64,000 nt of DNA from Hemileia vastatrix (Eukaryota; Basidiomycota; Pucciniomycetes; Pucciniales; Zaghouaniaceae). The DNA lies in the NCBI GenBank assembly GCA_030280995.1, contig JASXTE010000016.1, forward strand, positions 12,229,001-12,293,000, in the 5' to 3' direction. The notes beneath the pieces are model-generated. The model did no database searches. It was not told the origin of the DNA and saw nothing but the letters and a program-made list of their open reading frames with translations. The position numbers and the translations under genes were made by a program. Positions 1-11,658 of this stretch are shown in pieces; position 1 is the first letter of the stretch; each line of letters opens with the position of its first letter.

Positions 1-640
1 TTTTATCCAAAGAATTGACAACTTGAAATTCTCATTTAAGTTATAAGATGAAGAAATAACATCAAAATTAATTTCTTAATTTAAGGATGTTGCTTTACTA
101 TGGGTTGAAGCTGTTTTGAATGAGGGTAAAGATTAATCTTGGGCTGAATGGAAACAACTAATTGAAAAACAATTTGGAGGTTCTAAATTCAGACTTACTC
201 AGCAGAGATTATATGAGAAAACTAGGTATAATCTGTTGAATGGTGACAAAACTATGGTATTTTTAATGAATTTAAATAAAATATTAAAAGCCATTGAGCC
301 TAACATGGATTTTAACTTATGGAAAGATAAGATAACATATAAATTACCTATATCTGTCAGAGACATTGTTGTAGCTAGAACAATTAATGTTACTGAATAT
401 TTTGACTTTATTAATATTTGTAATGAAATATTGTTAAACCATAAGTATGAAGCAAGGTATTCCACTTATAAACAAAATATTGAACCTTTTAAAAATCAGA
501 ATTCAAAAACACTTCAATAGAAGCAGAAAAAACCTACTGCACCTGTAGTACCAAAAAAGTAAGAGACAAATACTTGTTATAAGTGTAATAAACCTTGTAT
601 TAAATGTCAAAAATGTGAGAATAATATAAATATTGTTGAA
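1..640 (+). pseudogene. El-A gag remnant (capsid and zinc knuckle)
   Basis: Decayed Ty3/Gypsy gag, cut by the left window edge. The best open part is 236-520, a capsid C-terminal segment with LWKDKITYKLPISVRDIVVA, matching the intact-frame capsids of El-E (about 46630-46800) and El-F (about 55021-55260). It is followed by a damaged zinc knuckle near 574-618 (CYKCNKP, then CQKC), where the histidine spacing is lost. The first 230 bases hold several in-frame stops. Gag would package the element RNA; this copy cannot encode it. Near identity to 54780-55400 makes El-A and El-F sister copies. Confidence 0.85.
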
Positions 641-1330
641 AATCAGCATGAATCTGAAATTGAAACAGAGAAAAGTAAATATTCAAGTGATTATGACAGT
701 AATATCTCATATAGTGATGAAAATGAAGTCTGTATGTTGGAAGATGATTTTTCCATCTTTGAAAATCCAATATTGAATATGGACTCAAATGAATCTTTAA
801 TGAATTTTGAGGATGCTGAAATCATTAAATATATACAAGCTGATAACTATAGAATGACACCTATCATGGTTCCAGCTATCATTTCTGGTGAAAATGTTAA
901 TATAGTATTGGACACAGGAGCTGCTGGTTTTGTTGTTTCTACTAATACATTACAGAAAATTGATAATGAATATAAGTTTAAGCTTGAACCCCTTCAAAGT
1001 AAAAATTAGAGAGTTTTTGGATCAGTACTACATCCCATTGGTAGATGCAAAGCTGCTATTTTATTTAAACATCAACATGGTTATGTAAGAGTAACTTGTG
1101 ACTTTGTAGTAATGGATAATACTAATTGTAGTAACTGTTTTATCATTGGAAATGATATTCTGACTAAGTTTGGTGTGAAATTAGACCCTTCTAATAACAA
1201 TTTTACAATTGGCATGAATGGTAAAAGGAAATTCAAAATAAATTCTTTTAACACAGTCTTACACATTGAGTCAGTAACAAATATTCCGTGCAAAGGATGA
1301 GATTCCAATGAGATGGAACTTCTGGAAACA
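641..1330 (+). pseudogene. El-A retropepsin region
   Basis: Aspartic protease segment of Gypsy pol. 734-1009 reads an acidic spacer and then the catalytic motif VLDTGAAGFVVS near 905-940, with the Asp intact, unlike the Glu in El-F. 1112-1300 continues with the conserved IIGNDILTKFGVKLDPSN core in the same frame, beyond a TAG near 1007. Stops at about 1007 and 1298 break it. It would release Gag and Pol subunits. Confidence 0.85.
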
Positions 1331-2800
1331 GAAATTTCAAAAGCATCATTTGGCACTCAGATAAGTAAAGCTGAAAAAAATAATATTTTGGACTGAATTA
1401 AAGCATTTCCAATGGCTTTTTCACACGGTACAAATGAACTTGGCCTTGTAAAAGATCATGAGATGAAAATAAGTTTAACCTGTGATATGGATAATATTCC
1501 TGCTAGTCTAAAAAAGAAACCATACCCTGCTTCACCAATGAAGAGGAAAGACATAGAGGATAATATTAAAATGTTATTAAAAATGAACATTCTTGAAAAG
1601 GTTGAAACTACACCAAAATATTGTGTAATATCACCAGTGCTAATTTCTTATGAACAAGATAAAGCAAGACTGTGTGGTGATTATAGAGCATAAAATACAT
1701 TTACAGTAGATGATATTTATCCTTTGCCAAGGATTGCCTCTATACATGCTACCCTTAAAGGTGCTAAGTATATAAGTTTCTTAGACGGAAATAAAGGGTA
1801 CAATCAAATTCCTGTTGAAAAGAATTCACAGAACTTTTTGTTGATAACAACACACATGGGAATTTATAAATATGTCAGGATGCCATTTGGACCAAAAAAT
1901 TCTCCATCAGTATTTCAGAAGTTAATGGATATAACATTCCATAATGAAATGATTGAGGGATGGTTAATGGTATACATTGATGACATCATAGTGTTCTCTA
2001 AGACATATGATGAACACTTACTCCATTTAAAGAAGGTATTTCAGAAAATGGATGAAATAAAAATGACCCTTGCATTGAAAAAAATTTAAATTTGGATTTG
2101 AGTCTTTAAAAGTGCTTGGTCATATTGTATCTGGCTTACAAATATGTGCATACCAAAATAAGGTGGCTACAAAGAAGAATATTGGAATTCCACAAAATGT
2201 AAAACATGTAAAATATTTTCTTGGTATGTGTGTCTATTATAGACAATATATGAAAAACTACAAATTAATAGCTGCACCATTGACCACACTGATAAAGAAA
2301 TAAGAAGGTTTCATTTGGAATAATGAAAGACAACAGGCTTTTGATAAGTTGAAAGAATGTCTGATTAAAGCTCCTATCTTGGGATTACCAGATTTCCAAT
2401 TGCCTTTTAGATTATATACAGATGCAAGTTTTATTGGTCTGGGTGCTGCTTTGCATCAAAAACAACTTATTTAAGAAAAAATGTCAGAAAAAGTAATTTG
2501 CTATATTTCATGTACTCTAAGAAGTAGTGAATTGAAATATGGTGCTACTCAACTTGAATGTTTGGAAGTAGTATGGGCTCTTGAGAAGCTACATTATTAC
2601 CTTGAAGACCAATAATTAGAGTTAGTAACTGACTGTAGTGCATTTAAGTCACTCTTCAACAGAAAACTCCTAATAGACTCATGTTTAGATGGCAATTAGC
2701 TGTACAAGAATACAGAGGACAGATGACTATTACACATAGAGCAGGAGCCTTACACTCTAATGTAGATTTTTTATCTAGAGTACCTCTGCCTAATAATGAT
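1331..2800 (+). pseudogene. El-A reverse transcriptase and RNase H remnant
   Basis: The RT fingers and palm run 1412-2089 with MPFGPKNSPSVFQ (about 1880) and the catalytic YIDD (about 1975-1986) intact. The thumb continues at 2112-2303 after a frameshift in a run of A near 2084. The RNase H start (TDASFIGLGAALHQ near 2417) and the KYGATQLECL helix are recognisable up to about 2700, but stops near 2474 and 2615 and another frameshift near 2655 disrupt them. The order RT, then RNase H, then integrase defines the Ty3/Gypsy type. Not functional. Confidence 0.88.
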
Positions 2801-4395
2801 GATAATCTTGCTTATGTTCCTGATACAGTGATTATTAACATTTATGGAATTAATATTGTAGATCATGAGGATGAATTTATGCAATCAATTCTTGACATGC
2901 ATGCTTCAGATCCTGACTTGAGTAAACTCACTACAATATTAAATTATCCGTCTAATGATTCAATGAATGTTTTAATAAAAAAATTACCAAATAAGTGTAA
3001 AGAGGCATTAGAAAAAGGAAAATTTTCCATTGATTATGGTTTTATATATTACAGGAAAAAATTGAGTAGAGTAATTTTAATTTCACCTTCAATGAAGGTG
3101 TAAATGTTAAGTATATGTCATGATGATATATTAGCAGTTCATTTTTACTACAATAAAGCATTAACCAGAGTAAAAAACACAGCTAGGTGTATTAACATGT
3201 CTGAGGATGTTCAAAAATATGTTGACAGGTGTGATTCTTGTCTAAAATCTAAAAGATTAACAGGCAAAAGGGCTGGTTTATTACAACAAATTGAGCAACC
3301 AAAAGCTCCATGGGAAATTATTAACATGGACTTTATAACAGGTTTGCCAATAGTAGGGCATAAGATTTATAACTCATGCTGGGTAATTGTAGATAGATTC
3401 ACAAAGATGTGTAAATTTATTCCTACCCACAAAGAGGTTTCTTCAAAGGACATAGCTTTTTTATGGTGGACACAAATGTTAAATATAGCAGGTTTCCCCA
3501 AAGCAATAGTTTCTGAAAGAGATCCTAAATTTACTTCTGAGTTCTGGACATCACTTACGGATGTTTCAGGGTGTCAATTAAACCTTTCTACAGAAAAACA
3601 TTCACAAACTGATGGGCTAGAAGAAAGGATGATACAAACTTTAGAAGATATGATAAGAAGATATTGTGTTTCTGGTCTTAACTTTAAAGACAATGACAAA
3701 TTCATGCATGATTGGGTAACCCTTATCCCAGGTTTAGAATTTGCATACATAGTACAGTATATTCTGTAACTGGTAAAAAGCCATTTGAGTTATGGTTGGG
3801 TTATGTACCTAATACCCCTGCTAAAACTCTTAATAAATTACCTAGATTGGATATCCATCCAGATACTAAGTATTTTCCTCAGATGCAAGAATTATGCAGA
3901 AAACATGCTGAAGAATGTATAAATAAGGCTCTTGAGTATGAGAAGAAAAGATGGGATAAAGCCCATAAAGAACAAATGATCAAAGAGGATGATGAAGTCC
4001 TTACTTCTACTTTACATTTCAATTTAAATGTTAATGTTAAATTGAAGGATCCATTCATTGGACCATTTGAAGTTAAAAAGATGGTTGGTAACAATGCTTT
4101 TGAGGTTATTCTATATGCACCATATGATAGAAAAATCCAGTATTTCCTATTTCTCTTATAAAACCATGATACTGCTCTAATTCAAAAAATATTAGTAAGG
4201 CATTAACAGCAACCTGAAGAAATAGTTGAAAATGCAGAAATTTAAAAGATACTTAAAAAGAGACACCTTACTAAAGAAAAGGGAGTTGAGTATCTATTAA
4301 GATTTAAAAATAAATCAAGTGAATATGACCAGTGGATTCCAGAAAATGAAATATCTGATCTCAAATATCTCTTGAAAAAATTTAAAATTAAAATA
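2681..4395 (+). pseudogene. El-A integrase and chromodomain remnant
   Basis: Integrase follows RNase H. The HHCC zinc finger lies at about 3115-3250 (HDDILAVHF, then CDSCLKSK). The DDE core lies at about 3325-3650: Asp in NMDFITGLP, Asp in SERDPKFTSEFW and Glu in QTDGLEERMIQ. A frameshift near 3745 moves the C-terminal GPF module (KDPFIGPFEVKKMVG, about 4045-4090) into another frame. A chromodomain-like tail (EYLLRFKNKSSEYDQWIP, about 4287-4340) marks it as a chromovirus, a group whose tail targets integration to particular chromatin. Several stops follow 4158. Confidence 0.88.
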
Positions 4396-4513
4396 ATACT
4401 TTTTATTCAGTTTATGTATTATAGAAAATTTAAAACAATTATTTTTCTATTCACTCCTTACTTTTAATTAAAATGTCTTAACATTTTTTTATTGTTTTTT
4501 TAGGGTGAAAGAG

Positions 4514-5686
4514 TCTCAGCCTAGGTATCTCCAGGACTGATTAATTATTATGTTTAAAATAAGATAACCTTAAATACATTAAGCTTATATCTTAAAAATA
4601 AGGCCAAAACACTTATATATATGTTTATAATACAAATATATATAATTAATACACTATTATATAGCTAATAGCAGTTTAAATAGCTTATCCATAGCCTAAT
4701 AATACTTATTAAGGTGTTAATGGAGTCATAATATATTTATCTTAAGGGATATTAAGTAATTATTGACATACATAAGCGTATATGTATACATAAATATCAT
4801 ACTCAGTGAAATATGCAGTATATTATGTATATTTAGGTATATAAGTGGGTTTTAGCCCCTTAATAGCCTATAACCTTTGTTTTTCTACTTATTTTAGGTC
4901 ATATGGACGTATCCAGTGGACTCACAACGCCTACAGAAGCATAAACATCTATTTCAGGCGCATACACTCAGTTTGGACAACTTAATCTGTTTCCTAGGAT
5001 TGATATTCATGAATTTATGGGTTGGGAGGTCATTGCTGGGTTAATATGGATGCTTGGGGATGTTATTGGAGGCTTGGAAATTATTTTTTTCCTTTATATG
5101 CTTTGGGTTTCATTTTATTCCTTTTGGATCAGTTATTTTACCTGTTTCTTTATGGTATCTCCTTTTATCTGGATTTTCTATTTATGGTATGGGTCTGTGT
5201 TATCATTAATTTTGATGGAGGGTCCTTACTGGAGGTCTGGGTTATGAATCTGCTTGAAGCGGGCACCATGGGGAGGTGATAGGCCTCACAGTGCTGTAAT
5301 TGCTGTGGATAGCAGTGGCATCATTTGGATTGAAGGTCTGTGCACTCCGGTGCATTTTGGTATAAGTAAGGGAGGATTTCAATGGTTATTATACATCACT
5401 TACTTACTAAAATTCAATTAAACATTTAAACACAATTATTATCATTTAGAAATATATTATAAAGCCTTTATAAATTGATATTATCTTTATATAAGCTATA
5501 AATATATTCTATTTATCTATTTTCCACCACTAGCACACATTTAAATCCAAGTATTGTGAGTTTTATTTGAGTCTAACTATTTTATTAGTATTCCCCTTAG
5601 ATTTAATCACTAAATCATTTTTAAATAAGTAATAGGAACATTATTAAATTCTATTAAATTATACTTATATACTAGATACACTGACA
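4514..5686 (+). repeat. El-A 3' LTR
   Basis: The LTR begins at a decayed TGTCAG (TCTCAGCC at 4514) after a T-rich stretch and purine-rich GGGTGAAAGAG, and ends ...ACTGACA at 5686. Length 1173 bp; it aligns along its length with the El-F 5' LTR (51651-52826, 1176 bp). A TATA box (TATATAAG) lies at about 4839-4846. It abuts RT/RNase H sequence of El-B directly at 5687, so El-A is inserted within El-B. The open frames at 5017-5279 inside it are not conserved in frame in the El-F copy and I do not call them genes. Confidence 0.85.
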
Positions 5687-7551
5687 CTATGAAATATTGT
5701 TTGATGTCAGCACCAATCCTTTCTTTGCCTGAATTTAATAAACCATTTTTTTTTTACACTGAAGCCAGTTTTATTGGTCTTGGTGCTGCTCTCCATCAGA
5801 AACAAGTTATAAATGATAAAGTATCATAGGTAGTGACTTGTTATATGTCAAGAACCTTGAATATTAGTGAATTGAAATATGGTGCCACCAAACTGGAGTG
5901 TTTAGCAGTATTGTGGGCTCTAGAAAAACTACATCATTATCTGGATGACCATAAATATGTACTCGTCACTGACTGCAGTGCAGTTAAATTCATATTAAAC
6001 TTGAAAACACCCAACAGACATATGTTCAGATGGCAGATATCTGTTCAAGAATACAGATGGAGAATGAAAATAATTCATAGGGCTGGTATTGTTCACTCAA
6101 ATGTGGATATTTTAACAAGGTTAACTTTGCCAAATTATTACTTTAATACTGCATATAATCCTGAGGATGAAATAGCTCACACTCATGGGATATATGTGGT
6201 TGATATGGAGGAAGAGCTATTACAGCTTGTTCTGGTTTCATATGATAAAGACACTGACTTAAAGAAGTTATGTACTATATTAAATGATTCAAAGAATGCT
6301 TCAATACAAGCATTAATTAAAACTCTCCCACCAAAGTACCAGACTGCTTTCGAAACAAGTAAATTTTAAATTGATGAAGGCTACCTCTATTATAGAAGAA
6401 AGTTGAGTAATGTTATTGTTATTCCTCCTTCTATGAAAGAGATCATCTTGAAGATTTGTCATGATGACATGTTGGCTGGACATTTTGATCTTGAAAAAGC
6501 AATGATCAGAATTAAGAGCACTGCTTTGTGGGTTAATATGTCTGAAGACACCAAACTATATGTTGAATCCTGTGATGCTTTCCAGAAATCAAAAAGATTA
6601 ACTGGAAAAAGAGCTGGATTAATGCGACATATTGAAGCTCCTGATGCACCATGGCAAAAAAATAAACATGGACTTTATAACAAAATTTCTCATTTCTGTG
6701 AAAGACAGTTTTAACTCTTGCTGGGTTATTGTGGACAGATTTACAAAAATGTGTAAATTTATCCCTACTCACAAGGATGTTTCCACTAAAGAATTAGCTT
6801 TCTTGTGCTTGACTCATATGTTAAATACTTCTGGGTTTCAAAAAGCCATAATCTCTGACAGAGACCCTAAATTTACTTCTGAATTTTGGATGTCTCTGAT
6901 GAATGTTTGTGGTTGTGATCTGAAGCTATCCACTGACCATCACCCCCAGACTGATGGATTAGCTGAAAGAATGATTCAGACCTAAGAGGACATGATAAGA
7001 AGGTATTGTTCCTTTGGTCTTGAGAAAAAAGACAATGACAGATTCACCTATGATTAGGTCACCTTAAATCCTGGTTTGGAATTTGTTTATAACAGCACTG
7101 TTCATTCTGTTACTCAGAGAAAGCTTTTGAGCTTTGGCTTGGATATGTTCCGAATACTCCTGTCCAAATTCTCAATAATAAAATAACTAAATTGGACTTA
7201 CATCCTAGTGTAAAATATTTTCTCCAAATGCAAAAACTTTGCAGAATTCATGCTCAAAAATGTATTGAAAAATCTTTTTAATATGAGAAGAAGAGGTGGG
7301 ACAAATCCCATAAATAATACACTTTTAAAAGAGGAGATGAAGTACTTATGTCCACAGTCCACTTCAATTTAAAATGAATAACAAATTAAAAGACCCATTT
7401 TTAGGTCCATTTGTTTCCAGTAGAATGGTTGTTTATAATGCAGTTCAAGTTATCCTGTAATCTCCATTTGACAGAAAACATCCTGTGTTTCCAATATCTC
7501 TTCTGAAACCTTACACATCCAATAGTGATTTATTTCCCAAAAGAAGGGGAA
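5687..7551 (+). pseudogene. El-B RNase H and integrase remnant
   Basis: Truncated 3' half of a chromoviral pol. 5697 onward matches El-E from about 48679. RNase H covers about 5700-6130 (EASFIGLGAALHQ near 5763; the El-E copy has DASF, so the first catalytic Asp is Glu here). The integrase zinc finger lies at about 6460-6590 with the last Cys replaced by Phe (CDAF at 6571-6582). The DDE core includes SDRDPKFTSEFW (about 6857) and QTDGLAERMIQT (about 6950), followed by a stop. Frameshifts near 6660 and 7115 and many stops after 6980 disable it. The 5' part lies left of El-A, outside the window. Confidence 0.87.
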
Positions 7552-8346
7552 TGTCAATGTGTCTCTTGGTCTAGAAGATTTATCTGAAGGTCCTATGAGG
7601 ATTTTAAGTGGATTATAGTGCTTTCAAAGGCAAGATATGTATTTCTTTATCTTTTTGATTATTTTACTCAAATTATAAGAGGTGGTTTCAAATATTATTA
7701 TGAATTATATCTTTAGATTTATGGTAATGTAAGTAATAATATTATAAAGTATAGCAATAAAGGGTTTATTTAATTGATGTATTATAAAATTGGTAAGAAA
7801 GTAAGGAATGAATCAAAAACAACCAGAAAGGAAGGCCTTATATAGGCAAAGGAGAGACAAGGCACGGTGATAAAGTCCTAAATACAGTAGTCTGAGAGAA
7901 GAAACAAATATTCCAGAAAAATATTTCCAATTTAATAAGGTTTTTCCAAAAAGAGGGTTTCAGAAAAGAGTATTTACTGTATATGACAGAAATAAATTAA
8001 TGTATTTAAAATTTACTGTAAATGTCAATTTTAAATAAGTAATTTGACATTTTTGTAGGTAGTTAATTTTATTTGAATATTAAATTTTTAATTTAATTTA
8101 TTTTAATATTAAATTCTATTTCTTTTAACCTGTCATTGAGCAGGGTGTTAGAAAATAGAAATATAAGGAAAAATTAATATTAATTTTAATTATTCACTAA
8201 CTTTACCATTTTGTAATTAGTTAATTTGTTATAGGTAAATTTAATGTAAATAAATTATAATTAATAAACTTAAAATAATATGGTGCGGCTTCATCCCAGG
8301 AAATAATTAATTATTATACTGGGTAGGTCTAGCAGCCTGCCTGACA
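7552..8346 (-). repeat. Solo LTR (El-E family) inside El-B
   Basis: A 795-bp sequence reading, on the minus strand, from TGTCAGGCAGGC to ...TTGACA. It is the reverse complement of the El-E LTR type: the block around TTGGTCTAGAAG at the left and the GATGAAGCCGCACC-like block at the right both match 8586-9389. It is flanked by the 5-bp duplication GGGAA (7547-7551 and 8347-8351). No internal region remains, as expected after LTR-LTR recombination. It splits the El-B coding region between the integrase tail and the chromodomain. Confidence 0.93.
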
Positions 8347-8585
8347 GGGAAGACCAAAGAAGATCCCTATTGACATCACTTAAACAGCAGAAATTGATAA
8401 GATTCTCAATGAACAAATAATTACTGCTGAAAAAGGTACTGAATACTTGTTGAGATTCAAGAATAAATCTTCTGAATATGATTCTTGTATACCTGGGAGA
8501 GAGATATCTAATCCTCCTGCTTTACTAAAGAAATATAAAAAGAATAAAGGTAGCATTTTTTTATTGTTTTTTTTTAGTGTGAGGG
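8347..8585 (+). pseudogene. El-B chromodomain end and polypurine tract
   Basis: Downstream of the solo LTR the El-B reading resumes with the chromodomain tail (EYLLRFKNKSSEYDSCIPG, about 8440-8500), matching El-E 50620-50700. One Trp is replaced by Cys. The coding tail ends near 8550 and is followed by a T-rich run and the purine tract GTGTGAGGG. GAGGG (8581-8585) is the left copy of the El-E target duplication; the last bases of this tract reappear at 51589-51590 after El-E. Confidence 0.85.
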
Positions 8586-9389
8586 TGTCATCCAGGCTAC
8601 TAGACTTCCCAGTGAAATAATTAATTATTTACTGGATGAAGCCGCACCTTATCATTTCAATTATTATTTAATTATAAATTAGTTACATTAAAATTACTTA
8701 TAATAAATTAACTAATTACAGAATGATAAAATTAAATGAATAATTAAAATTAAAATATAAAATTGTCCCTTATATTTTTCTCTAACACCGTGCTCATTTG
8801 ACAGGTTGGAAAAAATAAAAATTTATATTAAAAAATAGATTTTAAGTTAAAATAAGACTTTAATATTCAAATAATATTAAATATATACAGAAAATTCAAA
8901 TTTCTTATTTAGAATTGACTTCTACAGTAAATATTGAATAAATTGATGTATTTCTTAAATACTCTATAAATACATCTTTTTGACGCCTTCTTTTTAGAAC
9001 AACTTTATTACTTGAAATTACTCCTTCTGGAATATTCTTTTATCTCTCTCATACTACTGTTTTTAGAATTTGATTGCCGTGCTTTTATTCTCCTTTGCCT
9101 ATATAAGGCCTCTCTTTTGGTTGTTTTTTAATCATTCCTTTACTACATCATTTTATTACAACAATAACCAATCAAAACCTATTCTTATATTCTATATCAT
9201 TAGTATTTACAATAGCGTGATTCTAATCTATAAATTATATTAATATTTTAATCCTACCTCTTTTAATTGAGTAAAATAATCATCTTTGAATTAAGAAATA
9301 TGTACAAATTTGTTGAGAGTCCATTTAAACCTTTAAAATCCTCGTAAAACTTCATACCAAAACTTCTAGACCAAAAGTGTACCTTGACA
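8586..9389 (+). repeat. El-E 5' LTR
   Basis: The 804-bp LTR begins TGTCATCCAGG and ends ACCTTGACA. It pairs with the 805-bp LTR at 50779-51583; most lines are the same with scattered substitutions. A TATA box (TATATAAG) sits at about 9101-9108. The left flank GAGGG equals the right flank of the 3' LTR (51584-51588), so this LTR belongs to El-E rather than to El-B, although it directly follows the El-B chromodomain. Confidence 0.9.
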
Positions 9390-9511
9390 ATTGGGAAACT
9401 TTCCGAAATATTGTCGGTGCAACGTTAATTGAGGCGTATTCAAAGGGACCATCGGTGTGCAAAGTACCTGTAAAGGACGAAGGAGGCGAGAAAACGACGA
9501 ACGTCATACGT
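9390..9511 (+). other. El-E primer-binding region and leader, part 1
   Basis: Directly after the LTR comes A then TTGGGAAACTTTCCG, at the position of the primer-binding site and similar to TTGGGGGTCTTTCCG after the El-C 5' LTR. The leader continues to 9511 and is then broken by El-D. It resumes at 43651. No open frame of note. I see no clean 5-bp target duplication for El-D: the left flank is TACGT and the right flank ACGCC. Confidence 0.7.
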
Positions 9512-10604
9512 TGTAGAAAATCCTATAGTACTAGCTATAGGCGTTGACCAAGGGAGTTGGAGAAAAACCAGAGAGAGAATCCCCTGTCCCTTTAGAAAAA
9601 TAGAGTGAGATTTACTTGCTAAAGTAAGTTGGTTCCTGTTTTGCTAAAGCCCCTTTTTAAAACACTTGACTGCTTGATGAGCCAAGAAAGTAGTCCCCAG
9701 ATAGACTACCAGACCAAAGAACTGAAATGTAGAACAAAGTCCACACCAGAGACAGCAAAGATACTTGATGTAGGCTGCAAATCCACACCAGAGACAGCAA
9801 TAATACTTGCTATAGCTTGCAAGACTATAACAGAGAAAACAGTTGCCAAAGTTAAGTTAAATGAAGAACTCACTTGCAACAAACACAGCCAATTGTGACC
9901 AGAAAACAGTGAAAACTGAGTGAGGAACAATGAGATCACCTCCGAATGGTTGTATGATGATTAAGGTTGCCCCAAACTGTCTTATTCACTATGTACACAC
10001 AGACCACTAACCAAGAGCCCATGCACACCCACCAATCTGGCGCCTGTACCCACCAAATTGCATAAAAAACCCTCCTGGAGCGCTCCCCAACCTCCTAAAA
10101 CAGAGGTGGGCAGGCCGCCCGACGTCCAAGATGCTGCCTAAAGCGGCCCAGCCTCCCTGAAGCCAGAAAACCAATAAAAACCACTAATCTACTTAGAAAA
10201 ATTAGCTACAACTACTAAAACCTTTAAAACACGGAATTTCACTATAACAACATTGAGACATGAAATATAGAGAAAATTTAGCTCTATCCAATGGTACTAA
10301 GCACTTAACCCTAAGACTTAAGGTTAGCCCATAAAACACAAAAAACAAAATTAAACAGAAATCTTTTATAAATGAAAAATGAGGAAATGACCCCTTAAAA
10401 CTCAGAATATGAAAAATGTCTACAAGACATAAAATATAGAGAAAAACCAGGGCTATCCAATGATAGTACCCACCTACCCGCAGACCCAATATCCACAGGA
10501 TAAAACCAGAAAAATACCAAATTTCTTAACAGATGTCAATTAAGACATGCACAAACAGCGCCAAATCACACAACAAAGGCCCCTGCCAATGTTGGAAGAC
10601 CACA
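9512..10604 (-). repeat. El-D 3' LTR
   Basis: A 1093-bp LTR reading on the minus strand TGTGGTCTTCC...TTCTACA. Its partner is the split 5' LTR at 29376-29973 plus 43152-43650. It contains a near-palindrome CCTATAG-TACTAG-CTATAGG (9522-9541) and a 42-bp tandem duplication (9741-9824, units starting CCACACCAGAGACAGCA). Apparent open frames such as 9629-9898 are repeated in the partner LTR, but nothing marks them as coding. Confidence 0.9.
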
Positions 10605-10617
10605 TCCTCCCTCCAAT
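10605..10617 (-). other. El-D polypurine tract
   Basis: On the minus strand this reads ATTGGAGGGAGGA, immediately before the LTR start TGTGGTC. The same tract precedes the El-G 3' LTR (31075-31087) and, with one change, the El-H 3' LTR (61942-61954). Purine tracts at this position prime plus-strand DNA synthesis, and it fixes El-D orientation as minus. Confidence 0.85.
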
Positions 10618-11006
10618 TGAGAATGTCCGCATTCTTTCTTCATCCAACCACCATGTTTTACCTCCTTCCCAAATCTGCCTCTGAAATGGGCCCCTGCCAA
10701 TACTGCATCCACAATAATTAAATCTGCACCATGACACCACCTGTCCATCCATACAGAACGTCCTGCGATGTCTTCCACTCCAGAAAGAAGACCTGCCAAA
10801 GACCTGGTCCACTTTCTTCCACAACACTCCTTTTAGAGATCCACAGGACATTGAGAACAGAAGACACCTCATTCACCAGTTCAAGGCTAATTCTGAACAC
10901 TTCATTTCATCTCTTGATTCCCTCTGTAATTCCACTAGTACTTGAGTTTGATTCAGAAAAGAAAAATTGACCACACCCTCTATAGGATGTAACCACAAAC
11001 AACCCT
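10618..11006. other. El-D region with no supported gene
   Basis: Between the polypurine tract and the hairpin array. Open frames exist on both strands (for example 10540-10872 on the minus strand), but several overlap one another, one crosses the LTR boundary, and none has a counterpart in El-G or El-H. I see no domain. C- and A-rich on the plus strand. Confidence 0.5.
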
Positions 11007-11508
11007 CAGTTTTAAGTCTTGGGGGACCATCCTCATTTTATAGTCTTGGGGGACTCAAAAACCCTCAGTTTAAAGTCTTGGGGGACTCAAAAAACCTAAA
11101 TCATAAACCCAGAACCAGAGATCAACCACATTAAGACACAGAGAAAAAACTAACATTCTGGGGTAATTGTGAATAGAGCAGCCAGCCCATCAATTACCCC
11201 CAAACTTGCCTTTGCTAAACTCGGAGGCCCCCCCTGTGGATACCCTCCACCAATCTTTCAAAAACAACTCCAACAACAAAAACTTTTTCCTCAGTTTATA
11301 GTCTTGGGGGACTTACAACCCTCAGTTTAAAGTCTTGGGGGACTAACAACAGTATTCAGTTTAAAGTCTTGATGGACTAGCCTTGATAAAATCTTGAAAC
11401 CAGCCAGTTTAAAGTCTTGGAGGACTAACAGAAACCAGATTTCAGTTTAAAGTCTTGATGGACTGACTTGATACCATAGCTTTTTCAGTTTAGAGTCTTG
11501 ATGGACTA
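11007..11508 (+). repeat. CAGTTTA hairpin array, El-D
   Basis: About nine copies of a motif of roughly 22 bp, consensus CAGTTTAAAGTCTTGGKGGACT, at about 11007, 11034, 11063, 11294, 11323, 11357, 11405, 11444 and 11486. Each carries a short inverted repeat (AGTC, six bases, GACT). Two clusters flank the larger hairpin at 11160-11200. The array lies just upstream of the antisense gene at 11659, in its sense orientation. Further copies lie at 13974, 14232 and 14486. Confidence 0.85.
11160..11200 (+). repeat. Hairpin family 2, copy 1
   Basis: Perfect 10-bp inverted repeat GGGGTAATTG / CAATTACCCC around a 21-base loop containing ATAGAGCAGCCAGCCCAT. Other copies at 14067-14108, 14328-14368 and 34806-34846 keep the loop sequence and show paired stem changes. 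Confidence 0.8.
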
Positions 11509-11658
11509 ACGAAATTTTGCATAAAATGGACGCAGCCAATTTCATGCAGCACACCTCTACAGCCAACCTGCTGAACTTCCACCTTCACTTCATCATCTAC
11601 CCATCACTGACAAAAAACTCCTCCTATCCCTTTTCATCATCTTTTCTCACCACAGATC

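Noticed and set aside
5017..5279. Hydrophobic open frames inside the El-A LTR
   Set aside because: They overlap in different frames, lie in LTR sequence, and the matching El-F LTR does not keep the same frame.
9629..9898. 89-codon frame in the El-D LTR, repeated at 29493-29783
   Set aside because: It is repeated only because it lies in the LTR pair. It spans a 42-bp tandem duplication and shows no domain.
10540..10900. Overlapping minus-strand frames near the El-D 3' LTR (110 and 77 codons)
   Set aside because: They overlap one another in different frames and have no counterpart in El-G or El-H.
11007..11508. CRISPR-like array from regularly repeated 22-mers
   Set aside because: Spacing is irregular, the spacers are not unique inserts of constant length, the repeats carry covarying hairpins, and the context is a eukaryotic retroelement.
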